Source: Caryophanales bacterium (GTDB lineage Bacteria > Bacillota_I > Bacilli_A > RF39 > UBA660). Taken from it: a stretch of 5,661 nt of DNA. Below the pieces are notes generated by a model. The model searched no databases. It saw nothing but the letters and a program-made list of their open reading frames with translations, and was not told the DNA's origin. The position numbers and the translations under genes were made by a program. The stretch covers positions 1 through 5,661 of the forward strand of contig JAEEZO010000011.1 in NCBI GenBank assembly GCA_016291895.1. The letters are read 5' to 3'. This document shows, one piece after another, positions 1-5,661 of this stretch; position 1 is the stretch's first letter, and each line of letters begins with the position of its first letter.

Positions 1-1061
1 ATTTCTTTATTTAATCTTTCAATTTCGTTGAAATCAAATTTAGGAGTTTGTTCATGATTTTGAATTTCTTCTTTTGTATCTTTTTCTTGTTCTTCAAGTC
101 TTGCGATTTCTTCATCAATTTTAGCGATTAATTCATCATAATTTTCTCTTGTATCAGAAATTTCAGGATCAATCATTTCTTCTCTTTCAAGTCTTGCAAT
201 TTCTTCATCAATTCTTCTAATGATATCTTCAAATGATTCTTTATTTTCATTATTAACTTTTTCTTCTAGTAAAGCGATTTCTTTATCAAGCGCTTCAATT
301 AATTGAGCATAAGTTACATTATCATCAACATCTTCATCTTTAATACTTTCAACAATATCATTGAAATCATTATCTTCTAAGAATCTTTCAAAATCATTCT
401 TTTCTTCAGTTATTCCTTCTTGTTTCTCAAGTCTTTCGATTTCTCTATCAATACTCTTAATTAATTCATCAAAATCATCATGAGTAACTGGTTCAATTTC
501 TTCAAAGTCATTCTTATCTAAGAATTCATTGAAATTAGAACGAACTTGTTTAACTGATTCATCAGTACTTTCATCCTCTAACTTTTGAATTTCTTTTTCA
601 ATCTTATTTACTAATCTTTGAATTTCTTCTTCATCATCAGGGATATCATCATTTAATTCTTCATCTAGTCTTTTAATTTCTTTATCGATTCTCTTTGTTA
701 ATTCTTCAAGTTCAATTGGTGTGAAGTTAACATCAACATTATTAACATTTACACTCGTATCTTGAATATTTTTAGCAAGATCATCGAAACTATTATTTTC
801 TAGGAAAGAATTAAAGTTATTTCTAACACTATCTACACTTTCAACATTTAATTTATTTTGTTGTTCAAGATATGCGATTTCTTCATCAATCTTACGAATT
901 ACTCTTGATATTTCATCTTCATCATCAGGAATGTCATCATTTAATTCTTCTTCTAATCTTTGAATTTCTAAATCAATCTTTCTTGATAATTCATTAATAT
1001 TAACGTCCATTGCAACATTATCAAAACTATTATGTCTAATATAATCATCAAATGATTCATC
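1..1061 (-). repeat. Acidic degenerate repeats (IDxEIxxLEE helices and FxxFLxxNxF motif)
   Basis: This stretch encodes residues 412-764 of the long ORF and continues off the window. Two motifs alternate. Motif A, LxxxIDxEIxxLEEE, occurs eight times, beginning near residues 436, 465, 532, 561, 611, 665, 691 and 722. Motif B, FxxFLxxNxFxxI, occurs near 414, 494, 588 and 635. Residues 435-510 and 531-603 form a duplicated unit at a 96-residue period, sharing the marker ELNDDIPDDE. The copies at 691 and 722 are 31 residues apart and nearly identical in DNA (around 93-122 and 186-215). The sequence is very rich in Glu and Asp with hydrophobic residues at heptad-like spacing, so short coiled coils or helical bundles are likely. 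Growth by unequal recombination is inferred from the repeat similarity. Confidence -1.
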
Positions 1062-2294
1062 ATTATGACAATTGCATTCTTTACAAGTACAATTATCGCC
1101 ACAAGTACATGGCTTTCCTTCATGACATCCACATTTACAATCATCTCCACAAGTGCATTTATCACCACACTTGCAATCGTCACCACATGTACATTTTCCG
1201 CCTTCACAACAAGGGCAAATATTAAATGTCTTAATTTCTCTTGTTTGTAGAACTGGATATTCAACTTCTTGATTTAAATCTACTCTTTCATAATCATTTG
1301 GAACACTATAATCTTCATTATCCATCTTAAAGATTACAGTCTCTTCTGTAGATCTAATTGATTCACTATAATCATCATAATAATCAAATGTTTCATTACT
1401 TCCAATAATTGTTCTTACTTTTCTAGATGGTCCACTTGAAAGTAAGATATTAACATTTGGATAATCTGTTGATATTGTTTCAAAATTATCTAAGATGAAG
1501 TTAAATGCTGTATCATATCTTTTCTTCATTAAGAAATCATAGAATTGATCAATGAAGATAGCTGCTAGTGCATTAAAGTATAAATCTTCATCTCTATTAA
1601 TTAAGAAAATAGCAAATTTATGATCAAGATGTAATTCTTTCATTGGTGTTGCTAACATTTTTGATAAATTAGGATAATTAGTATAAACAGATAAAGCTTG
1701 TCTTACTACGGAAACAATAGAGTTCTTTGTATCATCAGCTGTTCTAATAATAGGATTTAGTAACATACTAGAACGACACTCTTCTCCTTCATAATCTTCA
1801 AATAAATATTCTTTATCTTTAAATAAATCTAATAATTCTATAACACTATTAAAGTTAATTTCCTCTTCTTCTGCATTCTCAAATAAGAACCATACAAGTC
1901 CTAGGAATAAATTCTTAGCAGAAATTGTCCAATATGGATCTCCTTGTCCATCAAATAGGATATAAGCAATTTTTTCAATACTTCTTGTTGCTTCATCTAT
2001 ATGATTATTAGAATATAAAGAATATGCATATGTTAATGGATTCCATCCATCACTATTTAATGAATTACGTAGATTAATAACTACTGTTTCATATCCTTTT
2101 TCTCTTAATTCATTATAAAATCTTTTAAAATATTCTTCTTTTGAATCTAGTACTAGAAAACTTTCATTATTTTCTTCTAATACTTCTACTAGTGGAAACA
2201 TTACTCCATATGTCTTACGTGAATTAATTCTTCCACTTACGATAATATTATTTTTTAAATTGTATATTTTCTTTAATAATTCCCTTTTATTCAT
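1..2294 (-). CDS. VirD4/TraG-like degenerate ATPase fused to a Cys-rich metallothionein-like segment and acidic coiled-coil repeats (3' end outside window)
   Basis: The frame opens with ATG at 2294 behind a good AAGGAG site and stays open to position 1, giving 764 visible residues without a stop. Residues 1-350 resemble the cytosolic ATPase domain of type IV coupling proteins (VirD4/TraG/PcfC): a strand leading to a Walker A-like GRINSRKT (21-28), VLDSKEE (48-54) where the family has TDPKGE, WNPL (84-87), DPYW followed by SAKNL (119-129), a TADDTKNSI helix (185-193), and a Walker B-like FILDNF (266-271). The active-site residues look lost: the Walker A glycine before Lys27 is Arg26, the Walker B Glu is Asn270, and the usual glutamine-containing segment after it reads ILLSSGPSR. 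Only about 14 residues precede the first strand, so the usual N-terminal transmembrane helices are absent. A Cys cluster (360-410) and acidic repeats (412 onward) follow. No relaxase or other conjugation gene is visible nearby. The family assignment rests on motif order; function is unknown, and a non-enzymatic scaffold is only inference. Confidence -1.
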   Translation of the reverse strand, partial: MNKRELLKKIYNLKNNIIVSGRINSRKTYGVMFPLVEVLEENNESFLVLDSKEEYFKRFYNELREKGYETVVINLRNSLNSDGWNPLTYAYSLYSNNHIDEATRSIEKIAYILFDGQGDPYWTISAKNLFLGLVWFLFENAEEEEINFNSVIELLDLFKDKEYLFEDYEGEECRSSMLLNPIIRTADDTKNSIVSVVRQALSVYTNYPNLSKMLATPMKELHLDHKFAIFLINRDEDLYFNALAAIFIDQFYDFLMKKRYDTAFNFILDNFETISTDYPNVNILLSSGPSRKVRTIIGSNETFDYYDDYSESIRSTEETVIFKMDNEDYSVPNDYERVDLNQEVEYPVLQTREIKTFNICPCCEGGKCTCGDDCKCGDKCTCGDDCKCGCHEGKPCTCGDNCTCKECNCHNDESFDDYIRHNSFDNVAMDVNINELSRKIDLEIQRLEEELNDDIPDDEDEISRVIRKIDEEIAYLEQQNKLNVESVDSVRNNFNSFLENNSFDDLAKNIQDTSVNVNNVDVNFTPIELEELTKRIDKEIKRLDEELNDDIPDDEEEIQRLVNKIEKEIQKLEDESTDESVKQVRSNFNEFLDKNDFEEIEPVTHDDFDELIKSIDREIERLEKQEGITEEKNDFERFLEDNDFNDIVESIKDEDVDDNVTYAQLIEALDKEIALLEEKVNNENKESFEDIIRRIDEEIARLEREEMIDPEISDTRENYDELIAKIDEEIARLEEQEKDTKEEIQNHEQTPKFDFNEIERLNKE
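1065..1217 (-). repeat. Cys-rich metallothionein-like segment made of CxCGDx hexapeptides
   Basis: This segment encodes residues 360-410 of the long ORF and contains 18 cysteines and 2 histidines in 51 residues. It opens with CPCCEGGK. Hexapeptides CTCGDD, CKCGDK, CTCGDD and a shortened CKCGC then follow in tandem, and after HEGKP come CTCGDN, CTCKE and CNCH. The dense CxC pairs, the lack of aromatic residues and the Gly-Asp-Lys spacers resemble metallothioneins, which bind Zn, Cu or Cd in thiolate clusters. A Zn-structural module or a disulfide-rich linker remain possible. The protein shows no signal peptide, so a reduced, cytosolic, metal-binding state is more likely. The pattern is seen directly; metal binding is inferred. 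Confidence -1.
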
Positions 2295-2301
2295 ATTCTA
2301 A

Positions 2302-2307
2302 CTCCTT
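2302..2307 (-). promoter_or_regulatory. Ribosome binding site of the VirD4-like ORF
   Basis: AAGGAG on the minus strand lies 7 bases before the ATG at 2294. It fixes the start and shows that the protein really begins only about 14 residues before the Walker A strand, so the missing membrane anchor does not come from a wrongly chosen start. Confidence -1.
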
Positions 2308-2323
2308 ATTATCCTATAATAAT

Positions 2324-2353
2324 ATTACACCAAAAAAATCTAATTTACAACAA
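2324..2353 (-). promoter_or_regulatory. Candidate sigma-A-type promoter for the VirD4-like ORF
   Basis: On the minus strand TTGTTG (2348-2353) is followed after 18 bases by TGTAAT (2324-2329), preceded by TG-G as in an extended -10. It lies just downstream of the pssE terminator and would give a leader of roughly 20 bases before the ATG. The -35 match is weak and AT-rich sequence yields such matches by chance, so confidence rests mainly on its position between a terminator and a strong ribosome binding site. Confidence -1.
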
Positions 2354-2363
2354 TTATTTTGAT

Positions 2364-2389
2364 ATAAAAAAAGAGAATTTCTTCTCTTT
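2364..2389 (-). terminator. Rho-independent terminator after pssE
   Basis: On the minus strand the arms AAAGAGAA (2382-2389) and TTCTCTTT (2370-2377) form a perfect 8-bp stem closed by a GAAA tetraloop (2378-2381), and the run of T continues after the stem. The 5' arm uses the last two bases of the pssE stop codon. It ends the GT4-pssD-pssE transcription unit before the VirD4-like gene. Confidence -1.
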
Positions 2390-2867
2390 AATTATTATCA
2401 ATATAATCTTTTATTAATTTAACAAAATTCTTTGTATTACTTTCATATGGTTTGGGTTTAAACTTTTTAGCTTTATTTAATGCTTTATCAAGTTCATCAA
2501 AGTTTTCTAAAGGAATAATATATCCACTTTTAGCGAAATTATCAACAATTTGTAATTGATGATCATTAGTATGTTCATGATATTTTTTAAGTCTTGCAGC
2601 TGCAATAACTTTTTTATTGTTTTTAAGACCCGTTATAATTGATCCTACCCCTGCATGAGTTATTAAAATATCACATGATTTAATTAAATCATCAAACTTT
2701 GATACAGGTATAAAATCAAAAATTTCCATCTTATCAGATTGATATTTTGTTAATCCTGCTTGAACTACTACTTTATCTTTAATAGTTCCTTTATCTATTT
2801 GTTTTTCAACCGCTTCAAGTAATCTTTTAAAACTTTTATCTTGCGTTCCTAAGGTAACTAAAATCAT
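2388..2867 (-). CDS. pssE: PssE/Alg13-like glycosyltransferase subunit (GT28 C-terminal type)
   Basis: This 159-residue protein has the usual length for bacterial PssE/Cps14G-type proteins, which correspond to the nucleotide-sugar-binding half of a GT28 enzyme and are homologous to eukaryotic Alg13. Visible motifs are the N-terminal MILVTLGTQDKSFKRLL (1-17), the glycine-rich HAGVGSI (71-77) and the HEHTNDHQLQI segment (97-107), matching the family's conserved H-x-DHQ region. It has no membrane segment, as expected for a cytosolic subunit docked on a membrane-associated partner. That partner is encoded directly upstream, with 9 bases between the genes and an AGGAGG site 5 bases before the ATG. 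Known family members add the second sugar of a lipid-linked repeat unit, often a galactose or glucose; the actual sugar cannot be read from the sequence. The stop is TAA, partly shared with the terminator hairpin. Confidence -1.
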   Translation of the reverse strand: MILVTLGTQDKSFKRLLEAVEKQIDKGTIKDKVVVQAGLTKYQSDKMEIFDFIPVSKFDDLIKSCDILITHAGVGSIITGLKNNKKVIAAARLKKYHEHTNDHQLQIVDNFAKSGYIIPLENFDELDKALNKAKKFKPKPYESNTKNFVKLIKDYIDNN

Positions 2868-2872
2868 ATTAT

Positions 2873-2878
2873 CCTCCT
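2873..2878 (-). promoter_or_regulatory. pssE ribosome binding site overlapping the pssD stop codon
   Basis: AGGAGG on the minus strand sits 5 bases before the pssE ATG, and its first two bases are the last two of the pssD TAG stop (2877-2879). Ribosomes finishing pssD therefore stop on the pssE start region, which would favour coupled, balanced synthesis of the two subunits. Confidence -1.
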
Positions 2879-3356
2879 AATATATCCAGCCACCATATGT
2901 TGCTTTTGGATAAAGTTTTTGCATACTTTTCCATTGTACAACAAACAAGTCAGCTCTTTTATATATCATTTTACCAGATAATGTTCTAGTAACACTATTA
3001 GCAAATGTTTCAATAAATACTACTTTAGTTTTCTTTTTATGGAATAATTTTGCATAAAAGATAATGGGAACGGCTGTATGGGTTCCGGTAGTAATAATAA
3101 ATTCAGGTTTGATTTTATGATATAGTCTTATTGACTTAAGGCAATTTATGAAGAACTTAAATGGATACGTTAAAAAATGATCTTTTGTTCCAAAGATTAA
3201 AAAGTCTATTTTATCTTTATATTCATCTTTTAGTGAAACATTTGTTTTTGTTTTCTCAGTAACAATATGATAGTCATAATACTTGAATAGTTCTTTTAGT
3301 TGCATTAACTCAGATAAATGACCACCAGTACTTGCTATAAACAAGACTTTCTTCAT
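2877..3356 (-). CDS. pssD: PssD/Alg14-like glycosyltransferase subunit
   Basis: This 159-residue protein matches the PssD/Cps14F family, the bacterial counterpart of Alg14, which binds the lipid-linked acceptor and brings the PssE partner to the membrane. Motifs seen are the N-terminal strand and loop MKKVLFIASTGGHLSEL (1-17), the TTGTHTAVP segment (89-97) before a hydrophobic helix that may touch the membrane (about 96-105), FIETFANSVTRTLSGK (114-129) and the typical ending VVQWKSMQKLYPKATYGGWIY (from 139). The length is normal and both ends are intact. The start has a strong AGGAGG (3362-3367) 5 bases upstream, and the gene follows the GT4 gene after 33 bases with no visible terminator, so the three genes are probably one unit. 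The ORF ends in TAG inside the pssE ribosome binding site. Donor and acceptor specificity are not readable. Confidence -1.
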   Translation of the reverse strand: MKKVLFIASTGGHLSELMQLKELFKYYDYHIVTEKTKTNVSLKDEYKDKIDFLIFGTKDHFLTYPFKFFINCLKSIRLYHKIKPEFIITTGTHTAVPIIFYAKLFHKKKTKVVFIETFANSVTRTLSGKMIYKRADLFVVQWKSMQKLYPKATYGGWIY

Positions 3357-3389
3357 AACACCCTCCTCATAATTAATAATATATCATAC

Positions 3390-4517
3390 TTATTTTCTAT
3401 TATCTATCACTTGAAACATTTTTATCCACTTTTTGACAACAATATCGGGTTTAAACTTACTAGCAAAAGCAACATTATAGTCACTAAACTCTTTAAGAAG
3501 TCTATTATCATCCATAAGTTCTTTGACTCTTTTAATAAACTCTTCTTTATCTTTGCAAATAAAACCTGTTTCTCTATCAATAATTGTTTCATATACTGAT
3601 TCACCAAAGATTAAACTAACAGTTGGAATACCACATTCACAAGCTTCTAAGATACTCATTGGAAAACCTTCACTATCACTTGTATTTAGATTAATATCAC
3701 TTTTAAGTAATATTTTTATTGGATCATCTACTCTACCCATTAATTTAACTTGATCATGATTATGAATTAATTTCTTTAAATTATCTTCTTGTAATCCATC
3801 ACCATATATTTCTAAAACCCAATCTTTATATTTCTTATCTTTAAAGATTTCTTCACAAAAGAGAATCATTTTATCAAGTCTTTTTTGTTTAGATAATCTT
3901 GATATTGTAACTAATCTTTTGTTATTAACTTTTGACTTTTCTTTGCTTTCAAATCTTAACGGATTATATAAATAATAACAATTATTTAATCCTTTATCTA
4001 AAGCATCTTCCATTGTTTTCTTTGATAACCATATAAAGTTAATTTTATTATTATATCGAAGTAATGTATCTTTAGTACCTCGATGAGACCAACTATTTTC
4101 AAAAGAAGTATGTTGTTCATGAAATACACGAGATAAATATTCTTTTGGAATTAAATCCAAAAGTTCATATTGTGTTGTAATAATATAATCATAATTATTA
4201 TCACGAATAAGTTTTTGAAAAACTTTTTTATCTTTTTTTAGATTGCGATCATGATTAATTCTTACTTTTAGTTTATCAATACTTTTATCCTTTATAATAT
4301 CTCGATAACTATGAGTCATCCATTCTAAATTAGGATTAATAACATTAATCTTTATTCTTTTATCATATTCTGGCTCATAATCTGTTTTATTTTGTCTTAT
4401 AAAAGCAAAAGAAACGTCATAACCATGTTTAACAAGCTCCTCTGCAACAACTTTATTAACTTGCCAAATACCACCATAACTTTTCCATGAAACTTGAACA
4501 AATAATACTTTCTTCAT
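3390..4517 (-). CDS. GT4-family glycosyltransferase
   Basis: This complete 375-residue GT-B fold enzyme is of the size usual for GT4 proteins of capsule or exopolysaccharide clusters. The N-terminal domain opens with MKKVLFVQVSWKSYGGIWQV, a Rossmann strand followed by a glycine-containing loop that contacts the acceptor. The C-terminal donor-binding domain begins near VTISRLSKQKRLDK (203-216), with Arg207 and a Lys at 210 or 212 in the place of the phosphate-contacting Arg and Lys. IYGDGLQEDNL (237-247) and the signature SEGFPMSILEACECGIP (282-298) follow; the latter carries the EX7E pair Glu283 and Glu291. A retaining mechanism with a nucleotide-sugar donor is expected for the family. The sugar cannot be inferred. 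No signal peptide or transmembrane segment is seen, so it acts at the cytoplasmic face of the membrane. The ATG has a GAGG 5 bases upstream and lies downstream of its own candidate promoter. The stop is TAA. Confidence -1.
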   Translation of the reverse strand: MKKVLFVQVSWKSYGGIWQVNKVVAEELVKHGYDVSFAFIRQNKTDYEPEYDKRIKINVINPNLEWMTHSYRDIIKDKSIDKLKVRINHDRNLKKDKKVFQKLIRDNNYDYIITTQYELLDLIPKEYLSRVFHEQHTSFENSWSHRGTKDTLLRYNNKINFIWLSKKTMEDALDKGLNNCYYLYNPLRFESKEKSKVNNKRLVTISRLSKQKRLDKMILFCEEIFKDKKYKDWVLEIYGDGLQEDNLKKLIHNHDQVKLMGRVDDPIKILLKSDINLNTSDSEGFPMSILEACECGIPTVSLIFGESVYETIIDRETGFICKDKEEFIKRVKELMDDNRLLKEFSDYNVAFASKFKPDIVVKKWIKMFQVIDNRK

Positions 4518-4532
4518 ATATACCTCACTTAT

Positions 4533-4564
4533 ATTTTACCACATTAATACTTTATTAAAAACAA
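4533..4564 (-). promoter_or_regulatory. Candidate extended -10 promoter for the GT4-pssD-pssE unit
   Basis: On the minus strand TGG-TAAAAT (-10 at 4533-4538) fits an extended -10, placed about 16 bases before the GT4 start codon. The nearest -35-like TTGTTT (4559-4564) is 20 bases away, longer than ideal, and TTTTTA at 17 bases is a poor match. The position immediately after the flippase terminator supports it; the sequence match alone is modest. Confidence -1.
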
Positions 4565-4570
4565 CTATAC

Positions 4571-4602
4571 AAAAAAAGACTTAATCTAGATTAAGCCCTT
4601 TT
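4571..4602 (-). terminator. Rho-independent terminator overlapping the flippase stop codon
   Basis: On the minus strand the palindrome CTTAATCTAGATTAAG (4580-4595) forms a 6-bp stem with a CTAG loop. G-U and G-C pairs and then A-U pairs can extend the stem to about 4574-4602, and seven T follow (4571-4577). The flippase stop codon TAA (4591-4593) lies inside the 5' arm, so the last codons of the gene also encode the hairpin. The polarity of the T run shows it serves minus-strand transcription. Confidence -1.
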
Positions 4603-5661
4603 AAATAATACTTTAACTCTCTTAATAAACTTTGTTTCTTTAAATATTTTAAAGACAAGTAATATTAATAATGCATTTAATATTGTAAAGATTAAGAATG
4701 TTATAAACCATGTACCGATCGTATTAATTGTAAATTGTTTAATAATATAATAACCAAGTACTAAATCTACAAAATATGTAATAAAGAATTTAATATTCTT
4801 TATAAAATATGCCTTACTACTTTTATTAAATGAATGTTTATGTACAACCATACATTTCATTGTATATTCAGCGATAAAGACAGAGATTGCCGTTGCAAGA
4901 AGAACACCTGATATACCAATGAAATGAACTAATGATAGTGATAATACTAAGTTAATAGATGCATCAACTACTGCACAATGTCTAGTCTCTTTATATAACC
5001 CATCAGCAGCCACAAACATCGTTGTAGCAAGTTTTACAATAAACGAAAATAATATTAGTACAAATGAAAACGCAATTAACATTGATGTTTTAATACTACC
5101 TTCATAGAAGATATCAATAAACTTATTAATAGCAAGTGTAAGAGGTATACATACAATGATGGCAATATAGAATAACATTGCATCAAATTCCATGTACAAG
5201 TCATACATCTTATCTCTTGATTTAACTAGACTATTACCAACGATTGCCGTCATTGAACTTGATAGTTTCCCTAAGATATTTTTCATCATGGTAATGATAT
5301 AACTATATGTTGAATATATAGCAACATAACCAAGTCCTAAAAATGATGAAATAATAACCGTATCAATATTACTACTTACTAAACCACATATTTTATGGAA
5401 AATAAGTGATGGTAATAACTTTTTGAAACTATAATCTTTTTCTTTATTAAAGACATTAGCTTCTGGAAATTTCTTTTTACATATAAAGGCAATAATTAGT
5501 CTTGCAATAAGTCTTACAATACTATGCATTAATAGTACATGCATAAAGTTAGTACCATTAATTAACATTAATATTTCCGTTACGGAAATAACAATTTGAC
5601 CACCTTGATAAACAAGATTATAGATATATTTCTTTTCTTTAACTTCCAATAATTCTTTATA
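4591..5661 (-). CDS. wzx: Wzx-type oligosaccharide flippase, C-terminal part (5' end outside window)
   Basis: The frame is open from the right edge to a TAA at 4591, giving 356 residues. A TTG at 5649 could be taken as a start, but the codons before it (YKEL) stay open and the family normally has about 450-500 residues, so the N-terminal third is simply missing. The protein is strongly hydrophobic, with many membrane spans separated by short Lys-rich loops, as in the polysaccharide transporter branch of the MOP superfamily. The recognisable core, counted from the TTG codon, is a long cytoplasmic loop (about 58-78) followed by HKICGLVSSNIDTVIISSFLGLGYVAIYS (starting at 85) and ATTMFVAADGLYKETRH (from 208), which match Wzx proteins of low-GC Gram-positive capsule loci. 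It would flip undecaprenyl-linked repeat units made by the neighbouring transferases. Separation from the next gene by a terminator means it closes an upstream transcription unit. A teichoic-acid or O-antigen-like substrate is equally possible. Confidence -1.
   Translation of the reverse strand, partial: YKELLEVKEKKYIYNLVYQGGQIVISVTEILMLINGTNFMHVLLMHSIVRLIARLIIAFICKKKFPEANVFNKEKDYSFKKLLPSLIFHKICGLVSSNIDTVIISSFLGLGYVAIYSTYSYIITMMKNILGKLSSSMTAIVGNSLVKSRDKMYDLYMEFDAMLFYIAIIVCIPLTLAINKFIDIFYEGSIKTSMLIAFSFVLILFSFIVKLATTMFVAADGLYKETRHCAVVDASINLVLSLSLVHFIGISGVLLATAISVFIAEYTMKCMVVHKHSFNKSSKAYFIKNIKFFITYFVDLVLGYYIIKQFTINTIGTWFITFLIFTILNALLILLVFKIFKETKFIKRVKVLFKRA

Noticed and set aside
1..1061. Near-identical DNA repeats about 93 bases apart considered as a CRISPR array
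   Set aside because: The repeats are in-frame codons of the IDEEIARLEE motif, the intervening sequence is also coding and partly similar, and there is no constant repeat length or unique spacer pattern.
968..1264. Open frame of 98 codons on the minus strand and a 61-codon frame on the plus strand across the Cys-rich segment
   Set aside because: Both lie within the coding frame of the long ORF and give low-complexity Ile/Val/Met or Thr/Ser/Ile translations produced by the repeated TGT codons; no ribosome binding site or independent support.
3357..3389. Internal promoter before pssD (TATGAT and TATTAT matches)
   Set aside because: No -35-like element at a proper distance; such -10 matches are expected in sequence this AT-rich, and the gap is better read as an operon spacer with a strong ribosome binding site.
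3318..3753. Open frames overlapping the GT4 and pssD genes on the plus strand (and one on the minus strand)
   Set aside because: They are antisense or out-of-frame shadows of well-supported glycosyltransferase genes, with no recognisable protein motifs.
5572..5590. Perfect 9-bp inverted repeat (TATTTCCGT, one base, ACGGAAATA) inside the flippase gene
   Set aside because: It lies in conserved coding sequence (ISVTEI), has a one-base spacer too short for a hairpin loop, and a single palindrome of this size is plausible by chance. A recurrence of the same site elsewhere in the genome would reopen it.
5647..5649. TTG start codon for the flippase
   Set aside because: The frame remains open upstream to the window edge, no ribosome binding site precedes it, and the resulting protein would lack the N-terminal third of the family.
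1..5661. Use of TGA as tryptophan (Mycoplasma-type code)
   Set aside because: All tryptophans seen in the five genes are TGG and no in-frame TGA interrupts them. Stops seen are TAA and TAG only, so reassignment cannot be formally excluded, but nothing supports it.

Overview
This is an AT-rich window in which every supported gene lies on the minus strand, so transcription runs from position 5661 towards position 1. The low GC, strong Shine-Dalgarno sites (AGGAGG, AAGGAG), AGA-dominated arginine codons and short intergenic gaps suggest a low-GC member of the Bacillota or a Mycoplasmatota-like lineage. All visible tryptophans are TGG and no in-frame TGA was seen, so nothing points to the Mycoplasma-type code. 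I cannot name the genus.

The right half (2388-5661) is the end of a surface-polysaccharide locus. In transcription order it holds the C-terminal two-thirds or so of a Wzx-type oligosaccharide flippase (5' end outside the window), a stop codon embedded in a terminator hairpin, a complete GT4-family glycosyltransferase, and the split glycosyltransferase pair PssD (Alg14-like) and PssE (Alg13-like). A second terminator starts in the pssE stop codon. The glycosyltransferases would add sugars to a lipid-linked repeat unit at the cytoplasmic face of the membrane, and the flippase would carry the finished unit across.

The left half (1-2294) is one long ORF with its own promoter-like sequence and ribosome binding site. 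It starts at 2294 and is still open at position 1 (764 codons visible). It is the most unusual item here. A VirD4/TraG-like (type IV coupling protein) ATPase domain with no membrane anchor and degenerate nucleotide-binding motifs occupies about residues 1-350. It is followed by a metallothionein-like segment (18 Cys and 2 His in 51 residues, built on a CxCGDx hexapeptide), and then by at least 350 residues of acidic, repetitive, predicted coiled-coil sequence. I do not recognise this architecture as a described family.

The gaps between genes (2295-2387, 3357-3389, 4518-4590) are short and hold only the promoters, ribosome binding sites and terminators listed. I found no tRNA, rRNA, CRISPR array, insertion sequence or plus-strand gene.
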